Source: Streptomyces brevispora (GTDB taxonomy: Bacteria; Actinomycetota; Actinomycetes; Streptomycetales; Streptomycetaceae). From it: 64,000 nucleotides of DNA. Each line of letters begins with the position of its first letter. Positions within the stretch are counted from its first letter, which is position 1. Below the pieces are notes generated by a model, which saw only the letters and a list, made by a program, of their open reading frames with translations, was not told the origin of the DNA and made no database searches. The position numbers and the translations under genes were made by a program. Positions 17,699 to 27,527 of the stretch are shown piece after piece. Location of the stretch: the NCBI RefSeq assembly GCF_007829885.1, contig NZ_VIWW01000001.1:186001-250000 (forward strand), given 5' to 3'.

Positions 17699-18583
17699 TC
17701 ACGAGTGGGGGATCACCGCCACAGGCGCGGTGGAATGGTGCAGAACGGCGTGGGTGACCGATCCGATACGGACCCCGAGTGACGAGCGCCGGATGCGGCG
17801 ACCGACCACGAGTAGCGAGGCCTCATGGGCGGCGTCCACGAGACAGTTCACCGCCCGGCCGTGAACCGATTCCTCCACGACGTTTACCGCCGGGTACTTC
17901 TGCCGCCACGGCAGCAGCGTCTGGGTGAGGGCCGCGGCCTCGCTGTCACCGAGTTCGGCACCCGGCGACACACTGGACGGCAGCCCGTAGGAGTAGTAGG
18001 GCGGCAGGTTCCACGCGTGGATGGCATGCAGTGTCGTGTTCCGGCGCAGAGCCTCGTCCACGGCGAACTCGATCAGCTTGTCGTCGGGGGCGTTCGCGTC
18101 GAGGCCGAGGACCACGGGCCGGTACCGCGCACCATCGAGGTCCTGTGGCGGCTCGCCACCGTCCGTCTCGGGGCCTCGGACCAGGACCACGGGCAGCTCG
18201 GCCCTGGCGACCACGGCTTGCCCCACAGAGCCGACCAGGAAGCCCCCGAACCCGCTCAGCCCTCGCGAGCCAAGAACCAGCAGGTCAGCCTCCGCCGCCG
18301 CCAGAGGGAGCACTTCCCCGGGGTGCCCGGTGCGCTGTTCCATCACGATCTCAAGATCGGGATGGGTCCGCGACAACTGGTCGGCCGCGTCCCGAGGGAC
18401 GCGCTCCGACCAGTGACGCTGGGTCTCCTTGCCCATGAACGGGGCCTGGCCGAGGGGCACCGGCTCCCATACGTTCACCAGCTTGAGCGGAAGTCGACGC
18501 AGATCGGCCTCCCTGGCGGCCCAATGGGCGGCAGCGAGGCTCTCCCGGGAGCCGTCGAGACCGACGGTGACGGTGCGGGGCAT
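17699..18583 (-). CDS. Universal stress protein, tandem UspA domains
   Basis: A 294-residue tandem Usp. Domain one starts PRTVTVGLDGSRES and has VLGSRGLSGFGGFLVGSVGQ, the GxxG-9x-G(S) ATP-binding loop in full form. Domain two starts YRPVVLGLDANAPDD and ends LVVGRRIRRSSLGVRIGSVTHAVLHH. CAGGAGG lies before the ATG at 18583. The frameshifted Usp follows 62 bases after the stop, so they may form one transcript. The role is inferred to be in energy-starvation or hypoxia response. Confidence 0.92.
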   Translation of the reverse strand: MPRTVTVGLDGSRESLAAAHWAAREADLRRLPLKLVNVWEPVPLGQAPFMGKETQRHWSERVPRDAADQLSRTHPDLEIVMEQRTGHPGEVLPLAAAEADLLVLGSRGLSGFGGFLVGSVGQAVVARAELPVVLVRGPETDGGEPPQDLDGARYRPVVLGLDANAPDDKLIEFAVDEALRRNTTLHAIHAWNLPPYYSYGLPSSVSPGAELGDSEAAALTQTLLPWRQKYPAVNVVEESVHGRAVNCLVDAAHEASLLVVGRRIRRSSLGVRIGSVTHAVLHHSTAPVAVIPHS

Positions 18584-18770
18584 GTGAGCCTCCTGAGGCG
18601 GCGGCAGGGGGCCGCCTCTTCCAGGATGAACGCCGGGACGCGAACAGGCGAGGCGTCACAGCTCCGCTTGCCCCTTCCGGAGAGGTCAAGCAGTGGGCCG
18701 GACGGGGCTCCGGCCTCGCGGCTGCCCGCCCCGGGCGGGATGCTGAAGGCCCGGCTGAAGGAGGCCACCC

Positions 18771-20511
18771 TTGCCCCAGCGCGCCGACCACGCCGGCGGG
18801 AGGCGGTATCGCTTCCTTCCCCGGATGCCGGGAATCACGCTGCTCGCCGCATACCGGCGCTCCTGGCTGCCCAACGACCTGCTGGCCGGGATCACCGTCG
18901 CGGTCTACCTTGTACCCCAAGTCATGGCGTACGCGAGCGTCGCGGGACTACCGCCGGTCACCGGACTGTGGGCCGCACTGCCCGCACTGGTGCTCTATGC
19001 GCTGCTCGGCTCGTCCCCTCCTGTCCGTCGGCCCCGAATCGACGACCGCGCTGATGACCGCGGCCGTGGTGGGGCCGCTCGCCGCCGGAGATCCCGCACG
19101 CTACGGGGCACTGGCCGCCGCACTCGCGGTCGCGGTCGCGCTGCTGTGTCTGGTGGCCTGGGCCGTCCGGCTCGGGTTCATCGCGGATCTGCTGTCGAGG
19201 CCGGTTCTCATCGGCTATCTGACCGGGATCGCCCTGATCATGATCGGGGACCAGTTCCCCCGGCTCGCCGGCGGCCAAACGACAGGGGCGGACTTCTTTC
19301 CCCAGGTGCTGTCCTTCCTTCGGAATCTTCCCAGTGCCCAGCCGGCGACGGCTTGCTTCAGCGCCGCCGTCCTGGCTTTCCTCTTCACGGCGCCGCGCCT
19401 TTGGGAGGCTGTTCCCCGGCCACTGCTGGCCGTCGTCCTCGGCACCGCTGCCGTCGCGCTGTTCAGCTGGGAGAAGCACGGCATCGCGGTGGTCGGGGCG
19501 ATCCCTTCCGGGCTGCCCGCCCCCACGCTGCCCGACCTGGGCGAGCTTCCCCACCTGCTGCTGCCCGCGCTGGGCGTCCTGCTCGTCGGCTACAGCGACG
19601 TCATCCTCACCGGACGCGTCTTCGCCGAACGCGACGACCGCGGGGACCATGACCCGAACCAGGAGCTGCTGGCACTGGGCGCGGCCGATCTCGGCTCGGG
19701 CGTCTTCCACGGCTTCCCCGTGAGCAGCAGCGCCAGCCGCACCGCGCTCGCCGCGTCGGCGGGCGGACGCAGCCAGGCGTACTCGGTCACCGCCTGCGCG
19801 GCGGTGATTGCCGTGCTGCTGTTCCTGAGCCCCGTGCTCGGCCACATTCCGGTGCCCGTACTCGGGGCGCTCGTCGTCTACGCGGCCGTCCGGTTGATCG
19901 ACCTGGCGGGGTTCCGACGTCTGGCGGCCTTCCGCCGGCGGGAGCTTCTCCTCGCCGTGGGCTGTCTGCTCGGTGTGCTCGCCCTCGGCAGCCTCTACGG
20001 CGTCCTCGTCGCCGTGGGGCTGTCAGTCGCGGAGCTGCTCAGCCGGGTCGCGCGCCCGCACGATGCCGTTGAGGGACTCGTACCCGGCGTGCCCGGCATG
20101 CACCACGTCGATGACTTCCCCGAGGCGCGCACTATCGCCGGCCTGCTGGTCTACCGCTACGACTCTCCTCTCTTCTTCGCCAACGCCGCGGACTTCAAGC
20201 GCCGGGCCCTTGCCGCAGTGGACGAGCAGACCGAACCCGTGCGCTGGTTCGCCCTCAACACCGAGGCCAATGTCGAAGTGGACATCACTGCCCTCGACTC
20301 CGTGGAGGAACTGCGGCGGGAACTGTCCGGACGGGGCATCGTGTTCGCCCTGGCCAGGGTCAAGCAGGATCTGCGCGACCTGCTGGACGCCTACGGGCTG
20401 ACCGAGTCGGTCGACCCCGAGTTGATCTTCCCGACCCTGCCGGCCGCCGTGACCGCCTACCGGAAGTGGTGCAGTCAACAGCCAGAACCCGCAGACGGCG
20501 AACCCGGGTGA
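18771..20511 (+). pseudogene. SulP-family anion transporter with STAS domain, frameshifted
   Basis: A SulP permease split over two frames. The first part, from a TTG at 18771 behind AAGGAGG, gives LLAAYRRSWLPNDLLAGITVAVYLVPQVMAYA, the family's first membrane segments. The frame changes near 19010-19020 (two bases missing or one extra), after which LSVGPESTTALMTAAVVG and about nine further hydrophobic segments follow, then a STAS domain from about 20090 to the end. The corrected protein would be about 580 residues. SulP proteins carry sulfate, bicarbonate or other anions. The single indel may be a sequencing error. Confidence 0.8.
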
Positions 20512-20572
20512 CGTCAGGAGCGGATACCGCATCGGGAACGCCGGAGCAGCACCTGGTGATCCGGTGCGGACG

Positions 20573-21604
20573 TCAGCCGGGCACCAGTACGGCGGCACCG
20601 TTCACCCGGCCGGCCGCCAGATCGGCAAGCGCCCGGTCGGCGCGGCCCAAAGGATAGGGGCTCACCGTGACCTGGATGCCGACGCGCTCAGCCAGCGCCA
20701 GGAAGTCCCGCCCGTCCTGACGGGTGTTGGAGGTGACGCTGCGCAGATTCCGCTCCTGGAACAGATGGCGCTGATAGTTCAGCACCGGAACGTCGGAGAG
20801 GTGGATCCCAGCGACTGCGAGAGTGCCCGACCGGTCGAGCGCCTCCAACGCCACCGGCACGAGGTCGCCCACCGGGGCGAAGAGAATCGCCGAGTCCAGC
20901 GGCTCGGGCGGCCGGTCGTAGGCACCGCCCGCCGAAGCCGCACCGAGTTCCAGGGCGAGCTTCCGTGCCCTCTCCGACCGGGTCAGCACATGAACCGTGG
21001 CGCCCTCGGCAAGAGCCACCTGGGCGGCCAGATGCGCCGACGCACCGAAACCATAGATCCCCAGCCGCCCGCCCTCAGGCAGCTCACTGCGCCGAAGCGC
21101 CCGGAAGCCGATGATCCCCGCGCACAGCAGAGGGGCCAGCAACACCGGGTCCCGGTCCGCCGGCAACCGGTAGGCGAACGCCTCCGGAACCACAGCCGTC
21201 TCGGCGAAGCCGCCATCCGCGTCCCACCCCGTGTAAGCGGACCGCGGGCAGAGGTTCTCCCGGCCGGCCCGGCAATACCGACAGCTCCCGCAGGTCTCGC
21301 GCAGCCACGCCCCGCCCACCCGGTCACCAACACGGAACAGGCCGACCTCTCCACCCACGGCCTCGACCTGGCCGACGATCTCATGACCGGGAATCGTCGA
21401 CGGGCGGCGCGGTACGAGGTCCCCCTCGGCCAGATGCAGATCCGTACGGCACACACCACACGCTTCCACCCGCAGCAACAGCTCTTCCGGACCGGGTGCC
21501 GCGATCTCCCTCCGGATTCGCTCCAACGGCCCGTTCCTGATCGGCCCCGGCGTGCCCACAGCCCAGCCGCTGGACGCGTCCGACACAGACGCGGAAACAG
21601 ACAT
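20573..21604 (-). CDS. Zinc-dependent alcohol dehydrogenase (AdhA-like)
   Basis: A 343-residue medium-chain dehydrogenase. The catalytic zinc ligands are in CGVCRTD and GHEIVG; the structural zinc lobe is [15 protein letters not shown]; the Rossmann block is [17 protein letters not shown]. The form [11 protein letters not shown] plus YGFGASAH is typical of AdhA-type alcohol dehydrogenases with broad alcohol/aldehyde specificity. The ATG at 21604 has a weak ribosome binding site. Unlike the ADH at 12794 it is intact. Such genes accompany phosphoketolase and Usps in dormancy clusters, perhaps to re-oxidise NADH by fermentation. Confidence 0.9.
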   Translation of the reverse strand: MSVSASVSDASSGWAVGTPGPIRNGPLERIRREIAAPGPEELLLRVEACGVCRTDLHLAEGDLVPRRPSTIPGHEIVGQVEAVGGEVGLFRVGDRVGGAWLRETCGSCRYCRAGRENLCPRSAYTGWDADGGFAETAVVPEAFAYRLPADRDPVLLAPLLCAGIIGFRALRRSELPEGGRLGIYGFGASAHLAAQVALAEGATVHVLTRSERARKLALELGAASAGGAYDRPPEPLDSAILFAPVGDLVPVALEALDRSGTLAVAGIHLSDVPVLNYQRHLFQERNLRSVTSNTRQDGRDFLALAERVGIQVTVSPYPLGRADRALADLAAGRVNGAAVLVPG

Positions 21605-21948
21605 GGTTCAAGCCTGCGGCGAACGAGCGGATGCAGCAAGCGGCCCGGAGCCAGGAAGAAGAACTACGGAGAGCCCGGTCGGTGAGCGTCCGGCCCGTAC
21701 GCGGAGGTGCGCACGGGCCGGAGCCACCGTCGGAAAGATCTCCTTGGCTGCTGTCTGACGTTCCCCGCCGACAGGCGTCCGATTTATTCTCGACTACCCC
21801 CCTGTCGGCTGGTTTTGTCCGTGACCGACGCCACAGGCGGCGACTCCGTCCCCGCGTGCGCGTCCTCTGTCCACAGGTCCGCACTCCCAAGGTGTGATCG
21901 ACAGGCCGGACGCAGCGGGTGCCCGGCCGGCGAACAGAGAGAGCCGTC
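21605..21948. other. Divergent intergenic region with a long-armed inverted repeat
   Basis: This 344-base gap separates the leftward ADH from small rightward frames. It contains GCCGACAGG (21767-21775) and CCTGTCGGC (21801-21809), nine-base perfect arms around a 25-base spacer that includes a locally AT-rich GATTTATTCT. It may mark promoters for both sides. No gene is supported. Confidence 0.35.
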
Positions 21949-22209
21949 ATGGAGACGACGTCACCGAGGGCCCAGCTCGCCCCGGAGCAGATCCGGCGGG
22001 CCGCCGACTACGTGGAGCTGGTCTGGCAGGAGCAGGACAGCGAGGAAGAGCAGGCCGCGCTGGCGCAGTTCCACGCCGACGGGCCCGAGTTGGCTTGGCT
22101 GATCGGTGAGTTCGATGCACCTGCTGGCCGACCACCTCACCGTCGTGACTGGCCGAGCACGCCGACTGCGGCTCCGGGTACGTCATGGACAAGCTGGCGG
22201 CGGTGGTGA
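21949..22209 (+). CDS. Small hypothetical protein, possibly truncated
   Basis: A frame with ATG at 21949 begins METTSPRAQLAPEQIRRAADYVELVWQEQDSEEEQAALAQFH and has a plausible acidic helical composition for 50-60 residues, then becomes Pro/Arg-rich. The overlapping frame at 22185-22421 starts MDKLAAVVSWYLKRWCYSSGG and also looks protein-like, so the two may be halves of one frameshifted gene. No family is recognised. Confidence 0.4.
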   Translation: METTSPRAQLAPEQIRRAADYVELVWQEQDSEEEQAALAQFHADGPELAWLIGEFDAPAGRPPHRRDWPSTPTAAPGTSWTSWRRW

Positions 22210-22401
22210 GTTGGTACCTCAAGCGGTGGTGCTACTCGAGCGGCGGAGCACAGGTCGCCCACATCGCGGCGGGCTTCCTGATCGAGTGCATGCAGGAGGT
22301 CCACCAGTTCCTCGCCGACGTCCGCGGTGACGCCTCCGCCGGGCGCCGGGCAGCTGGGGAGGCGGGACAGCGCCCAGGAACGGCATGTCTGCCGTGGGAC
22401 C

Positions 22402-23004
22402 GTGACCACTCCCTCCGATGACGCGGCCGAGCAGGTGCCGGTGCGGGTCGTGCTGCCCGCCGACCCGGTGCTGGGACATCCGGAGCAGGCGGTTGTGGAG
22501 GCGGCGGCAGACCGAGACGGGCTGGCTCTACCTCGTGGGGCTGCCGTCGTACCGGGACCGCGAGGACGGCGCTGTGGAAACGGCGGAGTACCGGGTGTGG
22601 GTCCGGGCTGCCGACCATGTGTGGCCGGTCGACGGCGTCGACTACGGCCAGGTCGCCACCGAGCACCTTCCGCCGGTGTCGAAGTCGGTGGTCCGCGAGG
22701 TTCTCGGGGAGCGCCGGCCTTCGGGCTGGGCGCTGGCGAAGGTGCGCGAGGGCCGGGGCCCTGCCCGGGGCCGGACTGCAACGAAGTGCCGCGGGGCGCG
22801 CCGCTGCTCGATGTACAGCGCACCCTGGACGGCGCGGAGAACCCTGGGACGCGGCTGTGCACGCTGTGCGGGTGCGCTCAGGAGCTGACGCCGATGCCCC
22901 TGTTCGGGCCGCCGGGGGCGGCACCCGTCGCAGCCGTCGTGGCACTGCTCGCCGAACGGATCTCGGAAGAAATCGAGCACCACGGCGGTTCTGTCGGCAT
23001 CTGA
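22402..23004 (+). pseudogene. Degenerate DUF6233-like hypothetical gene
   Basis: Three segments of one apparent protein lie in alternating frames. VPVRVVLPADPVLGHPEQAVV (from GTG 22402) is followed, one frame over, by TGWLYLVGLPSYRDREDGAVE up to REVLGERRPSGWALAKVREG. The first frame then resumes as GAPLLDVQRTLDGAENPGTR with LCTLCGCAQEL. The order and the C-terminal CxxC resemble DUF6233-type Streptomyces hypotheticals. At least two frameshifts are needed, so it is probably dead. The family assignment is from memory. Confidence 0.45.
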
Positions 23005-23259
23005 TGGACCGGAACCAGCTTTGTCCGAAGCCCAGGACGACAGCGCGGTGGTGGCTGGCCCTGCCGGAAGACAGCCGGACCGGGGTCCGTCGACGGCGGT
23101 CGAGAAATTCCTCGTCCGGAGTAATCCAGCAACGCACTGATTTGCCGTCTGCGGCAACCTGATGATGCTCGGTCCTTGTCGGCGGCCTCGGGGCACCGCC
23201 AAGCAGAGCTGGAGCAGACAGCAGGGCTGGAGTCAGCCCGACGAGTACTGGAGGGCCCG

Positions 23260-25200
23260 GTGGTCACGAGGCGGCGTGTCGTGCAGGCAGCGGCCGGCGG
23301 AATGCTCGCGCTCCTTCCGGCCGGATACATGGCTCCACGGCTCTGGGCGCCGCCCGGTGGGGACCTTCTGGATCCGGGAAAGGTGGACAAGTACGTCACA
23401 CCGCTCGTCGTCCCGCCCGTCATGCCGCAGGCCGGGGGCGGCATCGCTGATCGCATCGACCACTATGTGATCGGCGTGCGACAGTTCCAGCAGCAGGTGC
23501 TGCCCTCCAGCCTGCCGACGACGACCGTATGGGGGTACGGCTCAACTCTGCATCCGCGCAGCTTCCACTACCCTGCGTTCACCATCGAGGCCCGCTTCGG
23601 AAAGCCTGTGCGGGTGAGGTGGATGAACCAGTTGCTTGATCGCAAAGGCCGTTACAGGCCACATCTGCTGCCGCTCGACCCCACACTGCACTGGGCGAAC
23701 CCGCCGGGCGGAGCATCGGCCCGGGATTCACGTCCCGGATTCCGCTCGACACCCGGACCGTACTCGGGCCCGGTGCCGATCGTGACACACCTACATGGCG
23801 GGCGGAACACTGAGGAGAGCGACGGCTACACCGAAGCCTGGTACCTTCCCAACGCGGTCGACGTCCCTGCGGGATATGCTGAAGTCGGATCGTTCTACGA
23901 GAAGTTCAGGGACAAGTTCGAAGACCGGTTCGGCGATTCCTGGGGCCGAGGGTATGCCGTGTTCCAGTACGCCAATGCGGAGAGAGCCTCGACTTTCTGG
24001 TTCCACGATCACGCACTGGGTGTCACGCGGCTGAATGTCTACGCCGGACTGGCGGGGTTCTACCTTCTGCGTGGCGGACCTGCGGACCTTCCCGACGGGG
24101 TACTGCCCGGTCCCGCGCCCCGGGCCGGTGATCCACCCGGCCGGAAATACTACGAGATCCCGCTCGCCATCCAGGACCGCTCGTTCCACGTCGACGGCAG
24201 CCTTTTCTATCCGGCCGGACGCGCTGCCTTCGACGGGTTCAGGGGCCCCTACATTCCGGACAGCGACATCACTCCGATCTGGAACCCCGAGTTCTTTGGC
24301 AACACGATGGTGACCAACGGAAGAACCTGGCCGGTCCTTCAAGTCGAACCGCGCCGCTACCGGTTCCGGCTTCTCAACGGATGCAACTCGCGGTACCTGA
24401 TCCTGAAGATCGTCACCCGCGCGCTCGCCCACAGGCCCGCGGCCCCCGCACTCCCCTTCTGGCAGATCGGCAGCGAAGGGGGTTTCCTCCCCGCACCCGT
24501 GCGACGAGACCAGGTACTCATCGCTCCCGCCGAGCGCGCCGACGTGATCGTCGACTTCGCGTCACTCCCGGTCGGGACCGAGTTGTATCTCATCAACGAG
24601 GCCCCGGACAAAGCATTCCAGGGCGGGAAGGCGAGTACGGACTTCTCCCCAGCAGACCCAGCCACCACCGGTCAGGTCATGAAGCTCGTGATCGAAGCGC
24701 TCACCACACCCGACACGACCGTGCCACTCTCCCAGCTGTCGCTCCCGTCATTCGAGCCATTAGGGAAAGCAAGTCGCATCCGACGGCTTTCCCTCAGTGA
24801 ACAGAACTCCGCGTCGCTGCCGCACATCGGCCCCCGGCAAATGCTGCTCGGCACCCTGGACCGAAACGGAGCCGCTGTGCCGATGCGCTGGGACGACCCC
24901 GTCACGGAGAATCCGGCCCTGGGTGCGACCGAGATCTGGGAGATCCACAATCTCACGAAGGATGCCCATCCGATCCATATCCACGAGGTCCAGTTCCAGG
25001 TCCTCGACCGACAGCAGGCTAACCATGCCGCCCGACCCGCAGAGCCGTGGGAGAGCGGGTTCAAGGACACAGCAATCGCCTACCCAGGTGGCGTGACGAG
25101 GCTGAAGGCGACATTCGACCGGGCGGGCCGGTACGTCTGGCACTGTCATATGCTCGAACACGAGGACAACGAGATGATGCGCCCATACACAGTCGGATGA
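23260..25200 (+). CDS. Exported multicopper oxidase (CotA/bilirubin-oxidase type)
   Basis: A protein of about 646 residues if the GTG at 23260 is used; the N-terminus then reads VVTRRRVVQAAAGGMLALLPAGY, a Tat-like signal. Earlier starts at 23176 are possible. All copper motifs are present: THLHGG, FWFHDHALGVTRL, HPIHIHEVQFQ and HCHMLEHEDNEMM with axial Met. It should oxidise phenolics, bilirubin-like compounds or Cu(I)/Mn(II) outside the cell. An in-frame TTA codon at 24760-24762 (residue 501) makes it dependent on bldA tRNA. Codon use is visibly more AT-rich than neighbours, suggesting transfer. Confidence 0.92.
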   Translation: MVTRRRVVQAAAGGMLALLPAGYMAPRLWAPPGGDLLDPGKVDKYVTPLVVPPVMPQAGGGIADRIDHYVIGVRQFQQQVLPSSLPTTTVWGYGSTLHPRSFHYPAFTIEARFGKPVRVRWMNQLLDRKGRYRPHLLPLDPTLHWANPPGGASARDSRPGFRSTPGPYSGPVPIVTHLHGGRNTEESDGYTEAWYLPNAVDVPAGYAEVGSFYEKFRDKFEDRFGDSWGRGYAVFQYANAERASTFWFHDHALGVTRLNVYAGLAGFYLLRGGPADLPDGVLPGPAPRAGDPPGRKYYEIPLAIQDRSFHVDGSLFYPAGRAAFDGFRGPYIPDSDITPIWNPEFFGNTMVTNGRTWPVLQVEPRRYRFRLLNGCNSRYLILKIVTRALAHRPAAPALPFWQIGSEGGFLPAPVRRDQVLIAPAERADVIVDFASLPVGTELYLINEAPDKAFQGGKASTDFSPADPATTGQVMKLVIEALTTPDTTVPLSQLSLPSFEPLGKASRIRRLSLSEQNSASLPHIGPRQMLLGTLDRNGAAVPMRWDDPVTENPALGATEIWEIHNLTKDAHPIHIHEVQFQVLDRQQANHAARPAEPWESGFKDTAIAYPGGVTRLKATFDRAGRYVWHCHMLEHEDNEMMRPYTVG

Positions 25201-25708
25201 CGGCGGAGGTTCTGCCGCTCTCCTGCGCCTTCGGCCGCGCGGAGCACGGCGCAGGGGACGTCAGCGCCATCAGCAACCTCCAGCGCACCGCCCCGGCTCG
25301 CCGGGACACGGAGGTGCGGCGGTGGCTGCGCATCGCTGCGGACTGGGGACGCGGCGACGCACGTCACCTCATCGCTTCTCTGCCCGAAAGCGACGAGGCG
25401 TCCTGTGCCGGAACCAGTCCTGGTGCGGCAGGGGACACGGGGGCCGCGGCAGGTCAGGATGGCGAGGTGCCCGCGCCCGGCAGGCCCGTGCGGGTGGAGG
25501 ACACCGAGTTCTACTCCGTGCCCGTGAACCGAGTTGGTGGGTGGTGCTGAACCGCGGCAACTGGCCGGAACTGAGCGCTCCAGTGAACTTCCGGCGCGAT
25601 GCTGCCCATAGCAGCGCGGGGCCGGCGGATTGCCAGTGCGCGCAGTGCGAGCGGGCCCGGCCCGGCAAGCGTCTGCCGCAGGACGGGCCACGGCCGAGCA
25701 CCCCGTAG
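25197..25708 (+). other. Unassigned coding remnants after the multicopper oxidase
   Basis: An ATG at 25197 overlaps the oxidase stop (ATGA) and opens a 117-codon frame (MTAEVLPLSCAFGRAEHGAG to DTEFYSVPVNRVGGWC) of unknown family. From about 25530 a neighbouring frame reads WWVVLNRGNWPELSAPVNFRR then DCQCAQCERARPGKRLPQDG, which looks like the end of the same protein after a frameshift. The CxCxxC cluster could bind metal. I cannot name it. Confidence 0.35.
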
Positions 25709-25723
25709 GAGAGGACAGCTCAG

Positions 25724-25921
25724 TTGGAGGACACAGCGGATGTGAGGGCGGGTGCTCCCACCGCAGCGGGCGGCGCCGGGCCCGGGCGTCAGCGGCGGCC
25801 CGTGCCGACGGGGCCGTTACGGACGGGGCCGCTGGCCGGGGAGCTGACGTCGTCCCTGATCGGCCGGATCGCGGGCCGTTACGGGATGGAGCGCGGCGAG
25901 GGGCACTGTCACGTTGGTTGA
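25724..25921 (+). other. Short hypothetical frame, possible gene remnant
   Basis: A 65-codon frame from TTG 25724 ends with LAGELTSSLIGRIAGRYGMER, which has the feel of the N-terminal part of TniQ-like hypotheticals in Streptomyces. It then runs into unrelated sequence before the integrase remnant. A true gene cannot be supported; it is listed as probable debris of the island. Confidence 0.25.
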
Positions 25922-25930
25922 CCGGGTGGG

Positions 25931-26209
25931 ATGATCCTCGGGTTGATCATGGTGGAGGGGGTTGTCCGTGGGCAGTACGCCGCCGTCGTACAAGGGACAC
26001 CGGTGCCATCAAGTTCGAAGACCCCCATTCACGAGGTGTCCCGCTGGCTCGGACATCGCTCGATCAAGGTCACGGTGGACCAGTACGGCCACCTCACGCA
26101 GGACGGCCATGAGCGCTGCCGTCAGGTGGTCGAGGTGGCCGTGGGCCCCTACATGCTCACAGCAGGCCGAGTGACCGCAGAGCACGGTGCTGAGTCGGTG
26201 CTGGGTTAG
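25931..26209 (+). pseudogene. Tyrosine recombinase (phage-type integrase), C-terminal remnant
   Basis: The segment from about 26012 encodes TPIHEVSRWLGHRSIKVTVD followed by QYGHLTQDGHERCRQVV. This is the C-terminal catalytic box of tyrosine integrases (HxLGHxSIxxTxxxYGH), including the nucleophile Tyr. The N-terminal arm-binding and core domains and the first catalytic Arg are missing; upstream sequence in this frame is unrelated. No tRNA or attachment site is recognisable beside it. It marks the right edge of the accessory segment and converges on the C39-like peptidase gene, overlapping its 3' end. Confidence 0.75.
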
Positions 26210-27527
26210 ACGGCCAGTAGACGTAGCAGACCCCGCCTGTACCACCCCTGACCTGCCCGTTCGCGTCGTAGCGCTTGGTGCGGAGCCAGATGTTCTCCCA
26301 CTCGTGCCGCCGGTAGACGTGGCGCACCGCCTCGTCGCTCGGTGACGCGGGGTCGTTGGCGATCACGTCGCCTTCCGGGGTGAAGCCGATCACGGTCATC
26401 AGGTGACCCGAGGTGCCGTACCCGGCGCCCGTCAGCTCCTCCTTGAGGAACGACTGCGACGTGATGACCGGGATCCCCGCCCGGATCAGGGTCTCCACGT
26501 CCTTCAGCGAGCCCAGCCGGGTCACCGCGGCGCTCATGTCGTCGTAGGTGGCGGCATAGGCGGCGTTGAACGGCCAGTTGCCGCAGCCCTCGTACTGGTT
26601 GTCGTAGGTGAAGCGTGCCGCATGGCAGACCTGCGGGTCCTGGAGCCCCGGCTTGACCCAGGCGAGGTCCTCGGCGCTGGGCCGGCGGCCCCAGTACTCG
26701 ATGATCATCTGCGAGGAGGTGGGGCTGCACCACGCCTCGCCGCCGTTGTCGTACTCGGGGTACTGGCCGACGTGCACGTTCTGCGAGTAGCGCGGCACCG
26801 GGAGTTCCCTGGCCAGGCCGGGGACGGAGGCGGGCACGGTGAAGCGGTCGGGGATGTCCGAGGCCATCGCGCCCACCCGCCACACCGTGGGGGTGAGCCG
26901 GCTGCCCGGGGTGCGGTACAGGGTCAGCCGCAGCCGGTAGGAGAGGAGCCGCAGGCCGCTCGCCGCGTCGTCCACCGAGAAGGTGTCGGTCCAGATGGAG
27001 CTCTTGCCGTCGCTCTGGTCGTCGACGGAGGTCCGGCGGATGTCGCCGTCGCCCGCCGCCCAGCGGCCCATGACGTACCAGGGGGTGCCGGTGCCGTCCG
27101 AGTAGCCGCCCTGGAGTTCGATCTGGATCCAGGTGCCGGCCGGTGTGTCCGCGTTCCAGGAGGCGATGGCCTCGGTGGCCGGGACGGCGGAGCGGTGGAC
27201 GGGGGATGTCCAGGTCGCGTACTCCCAGGCCGCCGTCGTGCCGGTGTGCGGGTCGGTGTAGTCGGTACGTCCCAGCGGGTGGCCGATCACCAGGCCCGCC
27301 CGGCGGCCCGCTACGGCGCGGGTTCCGGCGCCCGAGCCGCAGCGCCAGTCGGTGTAGGCACTCCAGGAATGGTTGTCCACGAGCGAGGCTGCCGCCGAGG
27401 GTGCGCGGTGCGGGGAACGGGATGGAGCGGCGGCCGCCGCGGAAGCGGTGGACGTCACCGCTCCGGCGCCGGCCGCTGCCGCGACGGCGGCGGTGAGCAC
27501 GGTTCTGCGTGAGGTCGGACTGGGCAT
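26157..27527 (-). CDS. Secreted C39-like cysteine peptidase family protein
   Basis: A 456-residue exported protein. The N-terminus SRRTVLTAAVAAAAGAGAV is a Tat-type signal, with a cleavage region around ASAAAAAP. Residues about 60-260 form an uncharacterised beta-rich domain. The C-terminal half is a peptidase_C39_2-like papain fold with Cys in EAWCSPTSSQM, His in TSGHLMTVIGF and Asp in VIANDPASP. Streptomyces have several homologues; substrates are unknown. ATG 27527 is chosen because it places the twin arginines at residues 7-8. It is divergent from the uridine-kinase-like gene across a DasR-like site. Confidence 0.88.
   Translation of the reverse strand: MPSPTSRRTVLTAAVAAAAGAGAVTSTASAAAAAPSRSPHRAPSAAASLVDNHSWSAYTDWRCGSGAGTRAVAGRRAGLVIGHPLGRTDYTDPHTGTTAAWEYATWTSPVHRSAVPATEAIASWNADTPAGTWIQIELQGGYSDGTGTPWYVMGRWAAGDGDIRRTSVDDQSDGKSSIWTDTFSVDDAASGLRLLSYRLRLTLYRTPGSRLTPTVWRVGAMASDIPDRFTVPASVPGLARELPVPRYSQNVHVGQYPEYDNGGEAWCSPTSSQMIIEYWGRRPSAEDLAWVKPGLQDPQVCHAARFTYDNQYEGCGNWPFNAAYAATYDDMSAAVTRLGSLKDVETLIRAGIPVITSQSFLKEELTGAGYGTSGHLMTVIGFTPEGDVIANDPASPSDEAVRHVYRRHEWENIWLRTKRYDANGQVRGGTGGVCYVYWPSNPAPTQHRALRSLGLL

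Noticed and set aside
26000..26040. GTTCGAAGACC resembling a tRNA T-arm as an attachment site
   Set aside because: No cloverleaf could be built around it, and it falls inside or next to integrase coding sequence.
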